Of a stretch of DNA of 64,000 bases, positions 18,045 through 27,538 are shown one piece after another; position 1 is the first letter of the stretch; every line of letters begins with the position of its first letter. The position numbers and the translations under genes are program-made. The notes under the pieces are model-generated. The model saw only the letters and a program-made list of their open reading frames with translations. It made no database searches and had not been told where the DNA came from. The stretch covers positions 79,306-143,305 of the forward strand of contig NZ_JALKAQ010000008.1 in the NCBI RefSeq assembly GCF_023016065.1. Reading direction: 5' to 3'. This DNA is from Marinobacter sp. S0848L (GTDB lineage Bacteria; Pseudomonadota; Gammaproteobacteria; Pseudomonadales; Oleiphilaceae).

Positions 18045-18844
18045 GCGTCATCTCCCGTTTGGGTTTTGTTGCGGTAACTCTTGGGCAGTTCGGTGGCGAA
18101 CTCTTTGCCCACATCAATCAGCATGACGTCTCGCAAAACGTTGCGGCCAATTAATACTTCGTAAGTTAGATTGGTGCGGTCGGCCAGTGTAAATTCGGCA
18201 ACCTGCTCGTGATCGCCAATCGCAAATTGAAGCTCTACAACAACCCGGCGCTCCGCTTCATCAGCAGCGGACTGGATGATTTTGACCCGGCGGGAAACTT
18301 CTTTTTCCAGTGTTACCCATTCTTCACCGGAAGTGCCGGGAACCGGGACTTCAAACCGTACCCAATTGCCACCATCACGCTCGAAACGCTTTACATTCCG
18401 GGTGTGTATTGACGACGTTTCGGCGCCGCTGTCGACGCGAGCGGTGTATACCGTCTCAGCATCTGCCAGGTAGAGTTTTTCAACTTCACCGACAACAACC
18501 TTGCCTTTGAGGCGGTCGGCCCGGCCCGTATCTTTGGGGACAGGGGGGCAACTTCGCTGAACCACGGGTGGGCAAGAGGGTTTTTCAACCTGAGTGGCGA
18601 TTGCGTCCAGAATCGTTTGGGTAGACTGCTTTTGATGGCCGAGCAACTGTTGCTGGCGAACGCCGGCGTTGCTCTCCATGGTCACCATCGTCGCTCGCTG
18701 TTTGTTTAGTGACGCGCGAATATCATCGACACCTTCCTTGGGAACCATAAAATACTGGTCCGCTGTACATCCGGATAAAGCGAACAAGACTGCTGTCATG
18801 CCGAACGCCATTAGTGGTCGAGGTTTGAAGAACCTGTCACCCAT
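18041..18844 (-). CDS. Retropepsin-like 'ATP-dependent zinc protease' family lipoprotein
   Basis: 267 aa. It begins with a signal peptide and lipobox (LFALSGC, Cys near residue 27), so it is probably lipid-anchored. A middle helical part precedes the conserved domain with DSGAETSSIHTR, the D-S/T-G active-site motif of aspartic proteases in this PF05618 family. It is the first gene of the operon with the 7TM-transglutaminase and ATP-grasp genes. The family name 'zinc protease' is historic; the motif points to an aspartyl mechanism. Confidence 0.87.
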   Translation of the reverse strand: MGDRFFKPRPLMAFGMTAVLFALSGCTADQYFMVPKEGVDDIRASLNKQRATMVTMESNAGVRQQQLLGHQKQSTQTILDAIATQVEKPSCPPVVQRSCPPVPKDTGRADRLKGKVVVGEVEKLYLADAETVYTARVDSGAETSSIHTRNVKRFERDGGNWVRFEVPVPGTSGEEWVTLEKEVSRRVKIIQSAADEAERRVVVELQFAIGDHEQVAEFTLADRTNLTYEVLIGRNVLRDVMLIDVGKEFATELPKSYRNKTQTGDDA

Positions 18845-18982
18845 GCATATCCCCTGAAGTGGCTGCTCAATAGATCGGTCGTGGAGTTAGTGCCGATGAG
18901 CCTTCTTTGTGTTGTCGGTTAGGGAGAGAAGTATACTACAAGCTGCATATCCTACGCCTTTACAGATGGTTAAGGCGCGGGC

Positions 18983-19405
18983 TTATTTGCCAAGAAATGA
19001 ACCTGTTCCGAGAGTGGTTTCGGATCGCAAGTATTCTTGGATGACTGGAGAGCAGTTGAGGTAGAACAGGAGCAATTCACGCTGGATATCCTGATCCTGA
19101 ATGCGGGAGGCATAGCTGATCACGCCTTTCAGTGTTTCGTCATTCGCGGCGGGGTTTTCGGGAGCTACAAAGCTGTGATCGTAGCGGTCACGCAATAGCC
19201 GGTTTAGCCGTTCCAGATGAAACTCGCCTGTATGGGTGATGTGAGGCAGCATTTTGGCGCCACTGCGGCGCCCAGACGCCTGACTTTGTGCCCAGCTGGG
19301 GTCCTCTGCAGGCTCGTCGGTTTGCAGAATTTCTGAGCCCAGTTTTCTCCAAAGTTCTTTCAACATGCTCTTGTCCTGCAGGTGAGCATTTGGCTGGTTT
19401 GCCAT
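18983..19405 (-). CDS. Conserved hypothetical protein
   Basis: 140 aa, not recognised. It is soluble and helical, with a charged middle (HLERLNRLLRDRYDH) and no membrane segment. The first ATG (19403-19405) has no ribosome site. The ATG at 19364-19366 has AGGACA upstream and would give 127 aa starting MLKELWRKLG, which may be the true start. It is a single gene between the retropepsin-like lipoprotein gene and rmuC. Confidence 0.65.
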   Translation of the reverse strand: MANQPNAHLQDKSMLKELWRKLGSEILQTDEPAEDPSWAQSQASGRRSGAKMLPHITHTGEFHLERLNRLLRDRYDHSFVAPENPAANDETLKGVISYASRIQDQDIQRELLLFYLNCSPVIQEYLRSETTLGTGSFLGK

Positions 19406-19620
19406 AAAAAGTGAACGTCAGCTTCATTCTTTTTAGATGAATTTACTTCCTGCGTCTAGAGCGACTTAAGTGAATTGCGGTAAATGCCAAGCAGTCGAGG
19501 CTGGTATTGAGGTGTTTTTCCAATTTCCCCATAAAACGTATCTCTGGGTTAGACTGTCAGGCTGCAGTGGTTGACGACCGCGTTGATTAATTCGTTCTAC
19601 AGTTTCAGGAGTTGCCGGCA

Positions 19621-21075
19621 GTGGTAGAGGGATTCGCTCAATTCAGTACAGCTAACCCGGAGATGATGCTGGGGGGTGCTATGGTTCTGTTGTTCGTTTG
19701 CGTTGGTCTGCTTGGCCTGCTGCTGAACAGAACGTCCCGGTTAAATGCGGCCCGGCAAGCCCAAGCGCTTCATGACCAGGAAGTTCAGCATCTGGCCGCG
19801 GCTTTGGCGGAAAAGCAGGAGCGTGCCGATAAGCTGGAATTCGCCGTAGATAACTGGCGGGATCAGGTTGCGGCGCTGAAAGCCGATCTGCGCGAGCAAC
19901 AGGTTTCGCTGGAAAAAGAACGCCGGGCCGCCAGTGAAAAACTGGAGCTGTTGGAAAAGAACCGGGATAGCCTCAAGCAGGAATTCGAGAACCTGGCCAA
20001 CCGCATTTTCGATCAAAAGAGCGAACGCTTCAGCCAGCAATCGAAAACCAGTCTGGACTCTTTGCTAAATCCGTTCCGCGATCAGCTGCAGGATTTCCGT
20101 AAGCGAGTAGAGGACGTTTACACCACAGAAACCCGGGATCGCCAAGCCTTACGCAGCGAAATCAAATCGCTGCAGGATCTGAACCGGCAGATAACCGAAG
20201 AAGCCGCTAATCTGACGAAAGCGCTGAAAGGCGATAAAAAGGTACAGGGTAACTGGGGCGAATTGATTCTCGAGCGGGTACTTGAGCGTTCGGGTTTGCG
20301 CAAAGGTATTGAGTACGAAACTCAAGGCAGCTATCGGGACAACGATAATCAGCTGTTGCGTCCGGATGTCATCGTTCATCTGCCTGACCAGCGTAATTTG
20401 GTGGTGGATTCGAAGGTGTCACTGGTGGCCTACCAGCAATGGGTGATCGCCGAGGATGACGAGGCTCGCGAACAAGCCTTGAAGCAACACGTTGAAGCGG
20501 TAAGAAATCACATTCGTACGCTGAGCGAAAAGGACTACAGTCAGCTAAACGGGTTGCATTCGCCTGACTTCGTACTCTTATTTATGCCCATTGAACCCGC
20601 GTTCGTGGCAGCTTTTCAACAAGATGATAACTTGTTCGCTGAAGCGTTCGAGAGAAAGATTATTGTGGTGACACCCACCACTCTGTTGGCGACGTTGCGC
20701 ACCATTGAGAACATTTGGCGTTACGAACGGCAGAGCCAGAACGCGCGCCGCATTGCTGATCGCGCAGGCGCGGTATACGACAAGCTACGAGTGTTTGTGG
20801 AAGCCATGGAGCGGCTTGGCAGCCAGCTGCATACAGCGCAGGGTACGTACGATAATGCGATGAATACCCTGACCCGAGGCCGTGGTAATCTAATCTCTCA
20901 GGCTAACCGGTTTGTGGAGTTGGGAGTTCGGGTAAAAAAAGAATTGCCGAAAAGCATTGTTGAGCAAGCCGAAGTGGACGCTGACGATGTCGAGCGTGAC
21001 GAAGCATCTGAATCGCGCCGTGAACCCGCGTCAGCAGACATGATTTCAAGCGGCACCGAGAGTCATCAGGAGTAG
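19621..21075 (+). CDS. rmuC: DNA recombination protein RmuC
   Basis: 484 aa from GTG 19621, chosen because AGGAG (19607-19611) lies 9 bases upstream; the in-frame TTG at 19612 is too close to it. An N-terminal membrane helix (LGGAMVLLFVCVGLLGLLL) is followed by a long coiled coil (to about residue 190) and the RmuC nuclease-like domain (GNWGELILERVLERSGL; VVDSKVSLVAYQ; FMPIEPAFVAA). RmuC limits inversions and rearrangements at short repeats. The next gene starts 5 bases after the stop. Confidence 0.93.
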   Translation: MVEGFAQFSTANPEMMLGGAMVLLFVCVGLLGLLLNRTSRLNAARQAQALHDQEVQHLAAALAEKQERADKLEFAVDNWRDQVAALKADLREQQVSLEKERRAASEKLELLEKNRDSLKQEFENLANRIFDQKSERFSQQSKTSLDSLLNPFRDQLQDFRKRVEDVYTTETRDRQALRSEIKSLQDLNRQITEEAANLTKALKGDKKVQGNWGELILERVLERSGLRKGIEYETQGSYRDNDNQLLRPDVIVHLPDQRNLVVDSKVSLVAYQQWVIAEDDEAREQALKQHVEAVRNHIRTLSEKDYSQLNGLHSPDFVLLFMPIEPAFVAAFQQDDNLFAEAFERKIIVVTPTTLLATLRTIENIWRYERQSQNARRIADRAGAVYDKLRVFVEAMERLGSQLHTAQGTYDNAMNTLTRGRGNLISQANRFVELGVRVKKELPKSIVEQAEVDADDVERDEASESRREPASADMISSGTESHQE

Positions 21076-21079
21076 CAGT

Positions 21080-21958
21080 ATGTTGTTAACACGAAAGCGG
21101 TGTACGCCGGTGGCCCGTTCATGGCTTGCTGGATTGGTGGTTTCTTCTTTTTTGATGTGCGCAGGGCCGGCTCAGGCTCTGGAGCCAGAGCACGAAGTTC
21201 GCCGGCTTATGCTGGCCACCGAAGAGGCTGTGAGCGCAGAGCGCTGGAGTGAGGCGGGGGAATACCTAAACCGTCTTCAGACCATGAAGGCCGAAAAGCC
21301 TGCGGAATATTTGTATTACCGTGGCAGAGCCATGTTGCAGGCAAAACATTTTAACGAAGCGCGCTCTGCGCTTGAAGGGTACGTCAGTCGTGCGGGGGCG
21401 GAAGGTAAGTACTACCAGCAGTCTCTCACCCTGATTACGGATATTGAGAAACAAAGTAAAGCCAATGCCCGTGCGTTGGTTGAAGGTAAGGTTAATGCGC
21501 GCGAGCCCGTGGCCGTGATCGAGCCCGCCGGTGGCGAAAAACTGGACACTTTGCGTAAGTTGTATCTCGCCAAAACCGACCGGGAAGCACTGATCATTCA
21601 CTTGAATGCCTTACTGGATGCCAACGGTTGGCGCAAAGATAGAGCTGTGGTGCGCTTGGACCGGCCAGCGGATATTCAATACCGTGTGACCATAAATGGC
21701 AGTGAGCTTACGATCCAACAGGTACGGCGGGAAATCGATGGGACTCTGGTGCGCAAAACCAGCCCGCTACCGGTTTATGGTGTGAACCCACAACCACGCT
21801 GGGATTGCCAGGACGTTGTCGGCGCTTGTTGGATATACGACCCTCGGGACGGCTCACGATTGTTCCAGTTGGCGCCTAATCAAGCGAAAGTGAGCGAAAT
21901 TGCCCAAACCTTGGGGCGGCTCATTCGTAACCTTCAGCAAGGTAGTGCCGGGAATTGA
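21080..21958 (+). CDS. Exported hypothetical protein with TPR-like N-terminal half
   Basis: 292 aa with a signal peptide ending at about PAQA-LEP. The first ~110 mature residues look like tetratricopeptide helices (ERWSEAGEYLNRLQTMKAEK; YYRGRAMLQAKHFNEARSAL). The C-terminal part is strand-rich with two Cys close together (WDCQDVVGACWIYDP), possibly a disulfide. No known family. AGGAG overlaps the rmuC stop, so the two are co-translated. Confidence 0.8.
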   Translation: MLLTRKRCTPVARSWLAGLVVSSFLMCAGPAQALEPEHEVRRLMLATEEAVSAERWSEAGEYLNRLQTMKAEKPAEYLYYRGRAMLQAKHFNEARSALEGYVSRAGAEGKYYQQSLTLITDIEKQSKANARALVEGKVNAREPVAVIEPAGGEKLDTLRKLYLAKTDREALIIHLNALLDANGWRKDRAVVRLDRPADIQYRVTINGSELTIQQVRREIDGTLVRKTSPLPVYGVNPQPRWDCQDVVGACWIYDPRDGSRLFQLAPNQAKVSEIAQTLGRLIRNLQQGSAGN

Positions 21959-21961
21959 ACG

Positions 21962-22984
21962 CTAGAGCGTAGCCAAGTTGCCCCGTTCGCCATCACGCCA
22001 GGCGCCCGGGGTAACGCCGGTCCACTTCTTAAACGCCCGATGGAAGGTAGACGGCTCCGTAAAGCCAACCCGCTCCGCAATATCATTGATCGGCAAGTCT
22101 TGATGGCTCAGGTAATAAATGGCCATATCCCGCCGTAGTAGATCCTTAATTTCCTGAAACGACGTGTTCTCTTGCTTGAGCCTGCGCCTTAGGGTTTGGG
22201 GGCTGGTGTGCAGCTCTTGCGCTATCCAGTCAAAGTCCGGCATGGGTTTGGAGAAGTCCCGGCCGATCAAGCCACGAATACGGCCCGTCCAGGTGTTGCT
22301 TTCATCGGGGCGGGATAACAAATCCGCTGGCGACGTTTTCAGGAATTGGCGCATCTCGGGCTTGTCCCGAATCACCGGTGCCGAGAGAAAGCGTTTGTTG
22401 AAGGTGAGGGCAGTGCAGTCCGATTCGAACGCCAGTGGGCAGCGGAAAATGTGTCGCAGTTCATCGCCGTGTTCTGGTTTAGAGTAATGGAACTCGGCTT
22501 TCTCCAGTTCCACAGGTTGCCCGATCAGCCAACTCGCAAGCCGGTGCCAGATAACCGGTAGGCTCTCTTGCAGGAAATGGTCCGGGTCGCAGTATTCACC
22601 CTCAATCTTCGACACCAGTCGCGCACTGTCTTCGTGGATCTCAAGCTTCATACCGGCCATGGGGTCGAACAGGCGGGAAAACTGGTAGGTTTGCCGCAAC
22701 ACCTCTTCTAACGTCTGGCAGTTGATGGCCAGTTCGCACATAGTCGCGAACGTGCCTGTTCGGGCCCGTCTTGGCCCTAGCCCCATAAACTCATCGCCGG
22801 TTCTGGTCCAGATCACTTGCATCAAACGGCTGAATTGGGCGCTGTTAACCCGGGCTTTCTCAATGCGCAGTAAATCGGGCGAGATGCCGGCTTCCAGTAA
22901 CAGTTCGCGAACATCAAAACCCAAGCGCTCGGCGCCGGTGAGGGATGCTTCAACAAAGTGCTTGGAAACCGTAAGAGCAGACAT
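21962..22984 (-). CDS. AraC family transcriptional regulator (arabinose-binding-domain type)
   Basis: 340 aa from the ATG at 22984; the longer open frame upstream runs into the promoter region. The N-terminal ~200 residues match the PF12625-type ligand domain (the OruR/ArgR-like group, e.g. ETLEEVLRQTYQFSRLF). The C-terminal AraC HTH is clear (INDIAERVGFTEPSTFHRAFKKWTG). It faces the CaiB/racemase-like gene across 187 bases, so it probably controls that gene in response to a fatty-acid or amino-acid type ligand. Confidence 0.9.
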   Translation of the reverse strand: MSALTVSKHFVEASLTGAERLGFDVRELLLEAGISPDLLRIEKARVNSAQFSRLMQVIWTRTGDEFMGLGPRRARTGTFATMCELAINCQTLEEVLRQTYQFSRLFDPMAGMKLEIHEDSARLVSKIEGEYCDPDHFLQESLPVIWHRLASWLIGQPVELEKAEFHYSKPEHGDELRHIFRCPLAFESDCTALTFNKRFLSAPVIRDKPEMRQFLKTSPADLLSRPDESNTWTGRIRGLIGRDFSKPMPDFDWIAQELHTSPQTLRRRLKQENTSFQEIKDLLRRDMAIYYLSHQDLPINDIAERVGFTEPSTFHRAFKKWTGVTPGAWRDGERGNLATL

Positions 22985-23171
22985 ACACGAACCTTTTGTG
23001 AGACGCCATTCATCATAAGTGCCCAGAAAGACAATGCAACCGCTTGAATGACCGCGAAGATGGAAGATTTCGCCAATGGGATTGGCCAAACGGGTAGTTG
23101 GCCGAGGCCCGAAAAACCGGCAGCATGAGTTCATCGACTCATAACGACAAACAAAACGACAGGAGATTGCC

Positions 23172-24230
23172 GTGACAGCCCCGCTCAAGGAACTGAAAGT
23201 CCTCGATTTCAGCACGCTATTGCCTGGGCCCTACGCCACCATGATGTTGGCCGATATGGGTGCCGAAGTACTTCGTGTTGAAGCGCCAGACAGAGTGGAT
23301 CTGGTGAAAGTGATTCCGCCCTTTGATGGCAAATTCAGCACGGCGTATTCCTATCTTGGCCGTGGCAAGCAAACCCTTCAGCTCAACCTGAAGCAAGAGG
23401 GCAGCGCCGACCAAATCAAAGAGCTGGTAAAAGAGTACGACGTGGTGGTGGAGCAATTCCGCCCAGGCGTGATGGACCGCCTCGGCATTGGTTACGAGAC
23501 TCTCAAAGCCATTAACCCTAAGCTGATCTATTGCGCCATCACCGGCTACGGCCAAACCGGCCCCTACAAAGACCGCGCGGGCCACGACATTAACTACCTC
23601 GCCATCTCCGGTGTCGCCAGCCATTGCGGCCGGGCCGACAGCGGGCCACCGCCCATGGGTATTCAGATTGCCGACGTAGCCGGCGGCTCCCACCACGCGG
23701 TGATGGGCATTCTGGCAGCTGTTATACGCCGCCAGCAGACCGGTGAGGGCGCTTTCATTGACATCAGCATGACCGATGCGGCCTTTTCTATGAACGCCAT
23801 GGCAGGTGCTGCCGCCATTGCAGGCGGCCAAACTCAGAAGCCTGAGAGTGGCATGCTCAATGGCGGCACCTTCTACGACTACTACCAGACCAGTGATGGC
23901 CGTTGGTTGTCTGTCGGAAGTCTGGAGCCACAATTCTCGGCGCGCTTGTGTGATGCGCTAGAAATCCCCGAGATGAAGAGCTTTGCTCTTAGCCAAAACC
24001 CAAAACAGCAGCAGGCGTTAAAGAAAGCCATAAAGCAAAAAGTAGCTGAGAAAACCTTTGCGGAATGGCGGGAGATTTTTGCGGAGGTGGATGCGTGTGT
24101 GGAGCCGGTGCTGACTATTGAGGAGGCGGCGGAGCATCCGCAGATTGTGGCGCGGGGGATGGTGGTTGAGAAAGACAGGGGGGATGGTTTGGGGCAGAGG
24201 CAGTTGGGGGTGGCTATAAGATACGCTTAA
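23172..24230 (+). CDS. CaiB/BaiF CoA-transferase family protein, alpha-methylacyl-CoA racemase-like
   Basis: 352 aa, GTG start with AGGAG 6 bases upstream. It has the CaiB/BaiF fold (LDFSTLLPGPYATMMLADMGA). GHDINYLAISG and PPMGIQIADVAGG carry the His and Asp that act as the two bases in alpha-methylacyl-CoA racemases, which points to the racemase branch rather than a CoA transferase. The likely role is epimerising 2-methyl-branched acyl-CoA before beta-oxidation of branched or isoprenoid substrates. Divergent from the AraC regulator. Confidence 0.9.
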   Translation: MTAPLKELKVLDFSTLLPGPYATMMLADMGAEVLRVEAPDRVDLVKVIPPFDGKFSTAYSYLGRGKQTLQLNLKQEGSADQIKELVKEYDVVVEQFRPGVMDRLGIGYETLKAINPKLIYCAITGYGQTGPYKDRAGHDINYLAISGVASHCGRADSGPPPMGIQIADVAGGSHHAVMGILAAVIRRQQTGEGAFIDISMTDAAFSMNAMAGAAAIAGGQTQKPESGMLNGGTFYDYYQTSDGRWLSVGSLEPQFSARLCDALEIPEMKSFALSQNPKQQQALKKAIKQKVAEKTFAEWREIFAEVDACVEPVLTIEEAAEHPQIVARGMVVEKDRGDGLGQRQLGVAIRYA

Positions 24231-24249
24231 TCGTATTACCTAAAAGCGA

Positions 24250-24280
24250 CAAAAAAGGAGGGTTACCCCTCCTTTTTTGT
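24250..24280 (+). terminator. Rho-independent terminator
   Basis: AAAAAAGGAGGGG/T... pairs with CCCCTCCTTTTTTG around a GTTA-type loop, just after the racemase-like gene and before the convergent lipase gene. Works on both strands. Confidence 0.9.
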
Positions 24281-24318
24281 CTTTAACGTTACTTTTTCAG
24301 TTATTGCGGCCCTTCGTC

Positions 24319-27066
24319 CTATTCTTGAGCTTGCGTTCCGAAGAACGTGATCACATCATTTGCGATTTCCGAAAATGCACTCAATGGCTGAGCCGTCACG
24401 ACCGTTGAGTGGTTGCCCGAAGCAAGGCGCTTCACTTCAATAGTCTGCCCTGACGTTGCGCCGGAATCTTCGAGGGCGTAGATCAGTGGCTCAGTTCCCG
24501 CAAGTGGGGCAGGTTTCGCAAGACCGAGTGGCGCTGTGTAGCCTTCAATGCTATTGAGTGCTTCGCCGTATGATTTATCGGCGGCAACAGGGACTGTCTG
24601 ATCCTTAGTTTTGATGTCTGTACCATTGCCGTACACTTCATTTACGTATACGGGAGTGGTGGAAGCTAGAGATGCAGCAAAGTTAAGCGGTTCTGCGCTA
24701 TCTATAGATGCCTGGGCTACATTGAGGAATAGCTCGAGTTCTCGGCTGCCCTGAGTGAGGCTAGCTTTCGCGAGTTGGCCTAGGACAGTCGGGCTGATGC
24801 TTGGCGAGTTCTCTAGCAGCTTGGCAACTCCAGCTCCTGGAGTGATTAGAGCTGCAGCTGTGATTTCGTTGATATTAGCATTGCCCAGTGTTGCATCTTG
24901 TGACGCGCCATTAGCAACGGATACAAAGGTCGTGCCAACAATGCCACCTAGAGAGTGTCCGGCGAAGAATAGCTTGCTACTGCCTCCTACGTCGATGTCT
25001 TCTCCTGCTGTGCCGTTATCGTCAAGGTCGAGGCCATTGAGGCTAGGAAGGCTGGCATTAAGATTGAGCAGGTCGACCACCGCTTGGCGTAGGTTGTCCC
25101 TAGCAACGGGTAAATTGCTGAGATTTAGGAAAAACTGACCTGATGAGCCGACTGCTTTGTCAGCATCAAGAGAGTACGTCATGCGAACTGGAGCACCATT
25201 CTTCTGGCCCCAGCCAAAGTGTCTTTCGCTAACCGGAAGCGGGCTGTCCACGATCTTACCAGTGTTAGGGTCTAGAGCTTTATCGGCACCAAACGCGAGA
25301 GACGGGTCCACACCGCCTGTAGCCAATGTTGGCGCAATGCCATGGTGCGGCAGGTCCATTGCTACAGTTACGAAGCAGTTATCTGCTAGTTGATTGCCAA
25401 GAGCTAGGCTATGAGAGCGGTTTCCAAAAATACCGTGCTGGTAAATTACAACATCCCATGGTTTGGCATCTCCGCACTTAGCCTCATCGGGTACAGAAAG
25501 CATTAGTGGCACGCTCACGTCACCCTGCTTGTCAGCAAAGGGGTACTTATATGTCACTTTGTCTGAACGGGGGGTTTTCCCGCTAGGGTCGATTTTAATG
25601 CCAAGTTTGCTCGACGCGGCCCACGGGGCATTAATGGCTTGAGGATTGGATTCTGTTGGGATGCTTAGGTAGTAAGGTAGTGTAATACCCCCTACTAGGA
25701 TATCGGTGGGCTTAGCACTTTCCCCCAGTGCTACATGTGCAGGTATGCGCCCAGGGAACACTGAAATGGTGCTTGGTGCTGGGCTGCTAACTCCTAGACT
25801 CGGTAAGTTGAGCTTCGCTGCAGTCCCGGCTGCAATTTGTGCGAGTGACGGACTTGCCGCTTCCGCTTGTCCAACTGCCGTTTCTGCTGCAGTTTTAAGG
25901 CGGGTGTACTGTTCAGTTGGAGAAAGGTCGCTCCAGCTGTCCAAATTGCTAACCAACGTCTGCAATATTGCTCCTTGGCGAGTTTGTGTTAGCCCTTTCC
26001 GGTAAAAAAATTGTGCGGGTGCTGCAGCTGTTTCCAGAACGTCAGCGGTTCCGCCGGTGGTGAAGGTTAATGCTAAAGAAATGTTGTCATTACCAAGAGC
26101 AGGGAGGCCAACCTGCTTACGCACGATGTTCGTTACATTCTCAAAATAACCGCTTGCCAGTTGTTCCCAACTGTTGATCGCAGGGATTAGCGGAGCGAGC
26201 TGCTGACTAAGTAGATCAGCTGGGCTTTCGGCGCTAGAAATATTGTTGTATACCGGGTCGTTAATGAGCGGATCTCCGTCATAGTCAACGATCTCGTTAG
26301 TGACAACTACAAGGTATTTCTTTTTGGGGTCGAGAGGCTGAAGAGGTGTAATTCTCAGCGCATTGTCGGTTCCGCCATCGAGGTTAATAACCTCGACGCG
26401 ATACTCCATCGCTTTTTCTTGCAGTTGTTTGCCGATGTCCATGAGCTGGGCGCCGATTGCCGGCTTGGAGGCATCCGGAGTATCCGGATTGGCAAGTGCT
26501 GCTTGCAACTGCTGAGCTGTCTTCAGCAAAATTCCCAGATCAAAAGTTGGGGTTTCGCCAGGAAGTACCACGCCTTCAGGTAGAGTGATACCGTTATCAT
26601 CTGCGAGCTTCATGTAATGGTCTGAGTTATTCAGAAGTGCATCGCCACTAGGGAAGTCTAACCCTAAGAGAAAAACATTTTGCGTCGGATTAGGAATGAG
26701 GTTTCCATCTTGTTCAATGAGAACTCGGCCGTCCACTGAGTCTTTTTCGATGGTCCCAGATAGCTTGATATCGAACTGAGCGACTGTCGAAGCGCCGTCT
26801 AGAGCGTCTAAACCGATCGTAACAGCGTTATCGCTAGAGCCCGCCATGGTCCCGTCGGCTGCAAGTTCTTGAGCGAAGAGAATGTCGTTAGGTGTTGGGA
26901 GTTGCTTGGTCGCCGGATTGAAAATCGGCCAGGTCTTCCCATCGATAGCAGTTGATGTGTTCTGTGGGCTTGAGTTTGCATTCTTGTTGTCATCGCTGCT
27001 ATCAAAGCAGCCCGTTAACCCTAGAGTAGAAGCCACGGCAAGACTTATTAGAGTTTTCTTGAACAT
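24319..27066 (-). CDS. VolA/Pla-1-like surface lipase lipoprotein
   Basis: 915 aa. The signal peptide ends in LGLTGC, a lipobox, so the protein is lipidated, followed by a low-complexity Asn/Ser/Asp linker. The N-terminal region matches the bacterial virulence-factor lipase N-terminal domain (WPIFNPATKQLPTPNDILF). The alpha/beta hydrolase part has the nucleophile elbow FAGHSLGGIVGT. Relatives such as Vibrio VolA are surface-exposed lysophospholipases that release fatty acids for uptake. It is a single gene with a long upstream region. Confidence 0.9.
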   Translation of the reverse strand: MFKKTLISLAVASTLGLTGCFDSSDDNKNANSSPQNTSTAIDGKTWPIFNPATKQLPTPNDILFAQELAADGTMAGSSDNAVTIGLDALDGASTVAQFDIKLSGTIEKDSVDGRVLIEQDGNLIPNPTQNVFLLGLDFPSGDALLNNSDHYMKLADDNGITLPEGVVLPGETPTFDLGILLKTAQQLQAALANPDTPDASKPAIGAQLMDIGKQLQEKAMEYRVEVINLDGGTDNALRITPLQPLDPKKKYLVVVTNEIVDYDGDPLINDPVYNNISSAESPADLLSQQLAPLIPAINSWEQLASGYFENVTNIVRKQVGLPALGNDNISLALTFTTGGTADVLETAAAPAQFFYRKGLTQTRQGAILQTLVSNLDSWSDLSPTEQYTRLKTAAETAVGQAEAASPSLAQIAAGTAAKLNLPSLGVSSPAPSTISVFPGRIPAHVALGESAKPTDILVGGITLPYYLSIPTESNPQAINAPWAASSKLGIKIDPSGKTPRSDKVTYKYPFADKQGDVSVPLMLSVPDEAKCGDAKPWDVVIYQHGIFGNRSHSLALGNQLADNCFVTVAMDLPHHGIAPTLATGGVDPSLAFGADKALDPNTGKIVDSPLPVSERHFGWGQKNGAPVRMTYSLDADKAVGSSGQFFLNLSNLPVARDNLRQAVVDLLNLNASLPSLNGLDLDDNGTAGEDIDVGGSSKLFFAGHSLGGIVGTTFVSVANGASQDATLGNANINEITAAALITPGAGVAKLLENSPSISPTVLGQLAKASLTQGSRELELFLNVAQASIDSAEPLNFAASLASTTPVYVNEVYGNGTDIKTKDQTVPVAADKSYGEALNSIEGYTAPLGLAKPAPLAGTEPLIYALEDSGATSGQTIEVKRLASGNHSTVVTAQPLSAFSEIANDVITFFGTQAQE

Positions 27067-27538
27067 GGGTGGAACCTTTTCCTGTTGTTGTATCGTTATA
27101 TCCGGCTTAGACGGAACCGGTCGGCCCCTGAATTCCGCTCTTTTGCCTGTTCTGCTTATTTGTCTGAAATCGTAGCCAGCACTTTAAGCCAATTTCTGTA
27201 GCATCGACTATAGCGACACAGTGGCAAGTGTTGATCAGCCAAAAGTGTGATTCTGCGTTGCAACTCCACCCTCGCACAGTTGGAGTAGCCTCTTTGAAAA
27301 ATAGAGCGCCTTTAGGGGTTTGTCGAGTTATGGGTAGCTGCTGTTGCGGGATTTAACAAAATGTTTCGAAAATGCCCAGAATGTCCTATAAATTCTGGCT
27401 AGCAAGGTCATAGATTGTTTCGCCTTCTGTCGCATCCCTCGCGTGTCGAAATTTCTGGTAAACTCTCGCTTCCTTTATAAGCAGGGCTGCTTTGACGGTT
27501 CTGCGCACTTCCATAATCAGAAAGCTGATGAGGCGACT
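27067..27538. other. Intergenic region between lipase and fumarase genes
   Basis: 472 bases with no convincing gene. A 7-bp inverted repeat CCAGAAT/ATTCTGG (27376-27382 and 27392-27398) with a 9-base loop could be an operator for one of the divergent genes. A longer frame into the fumarase gene starts at 27443, but its first 32 codons have no family match and no ribosome site. Confidence 0.5.
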
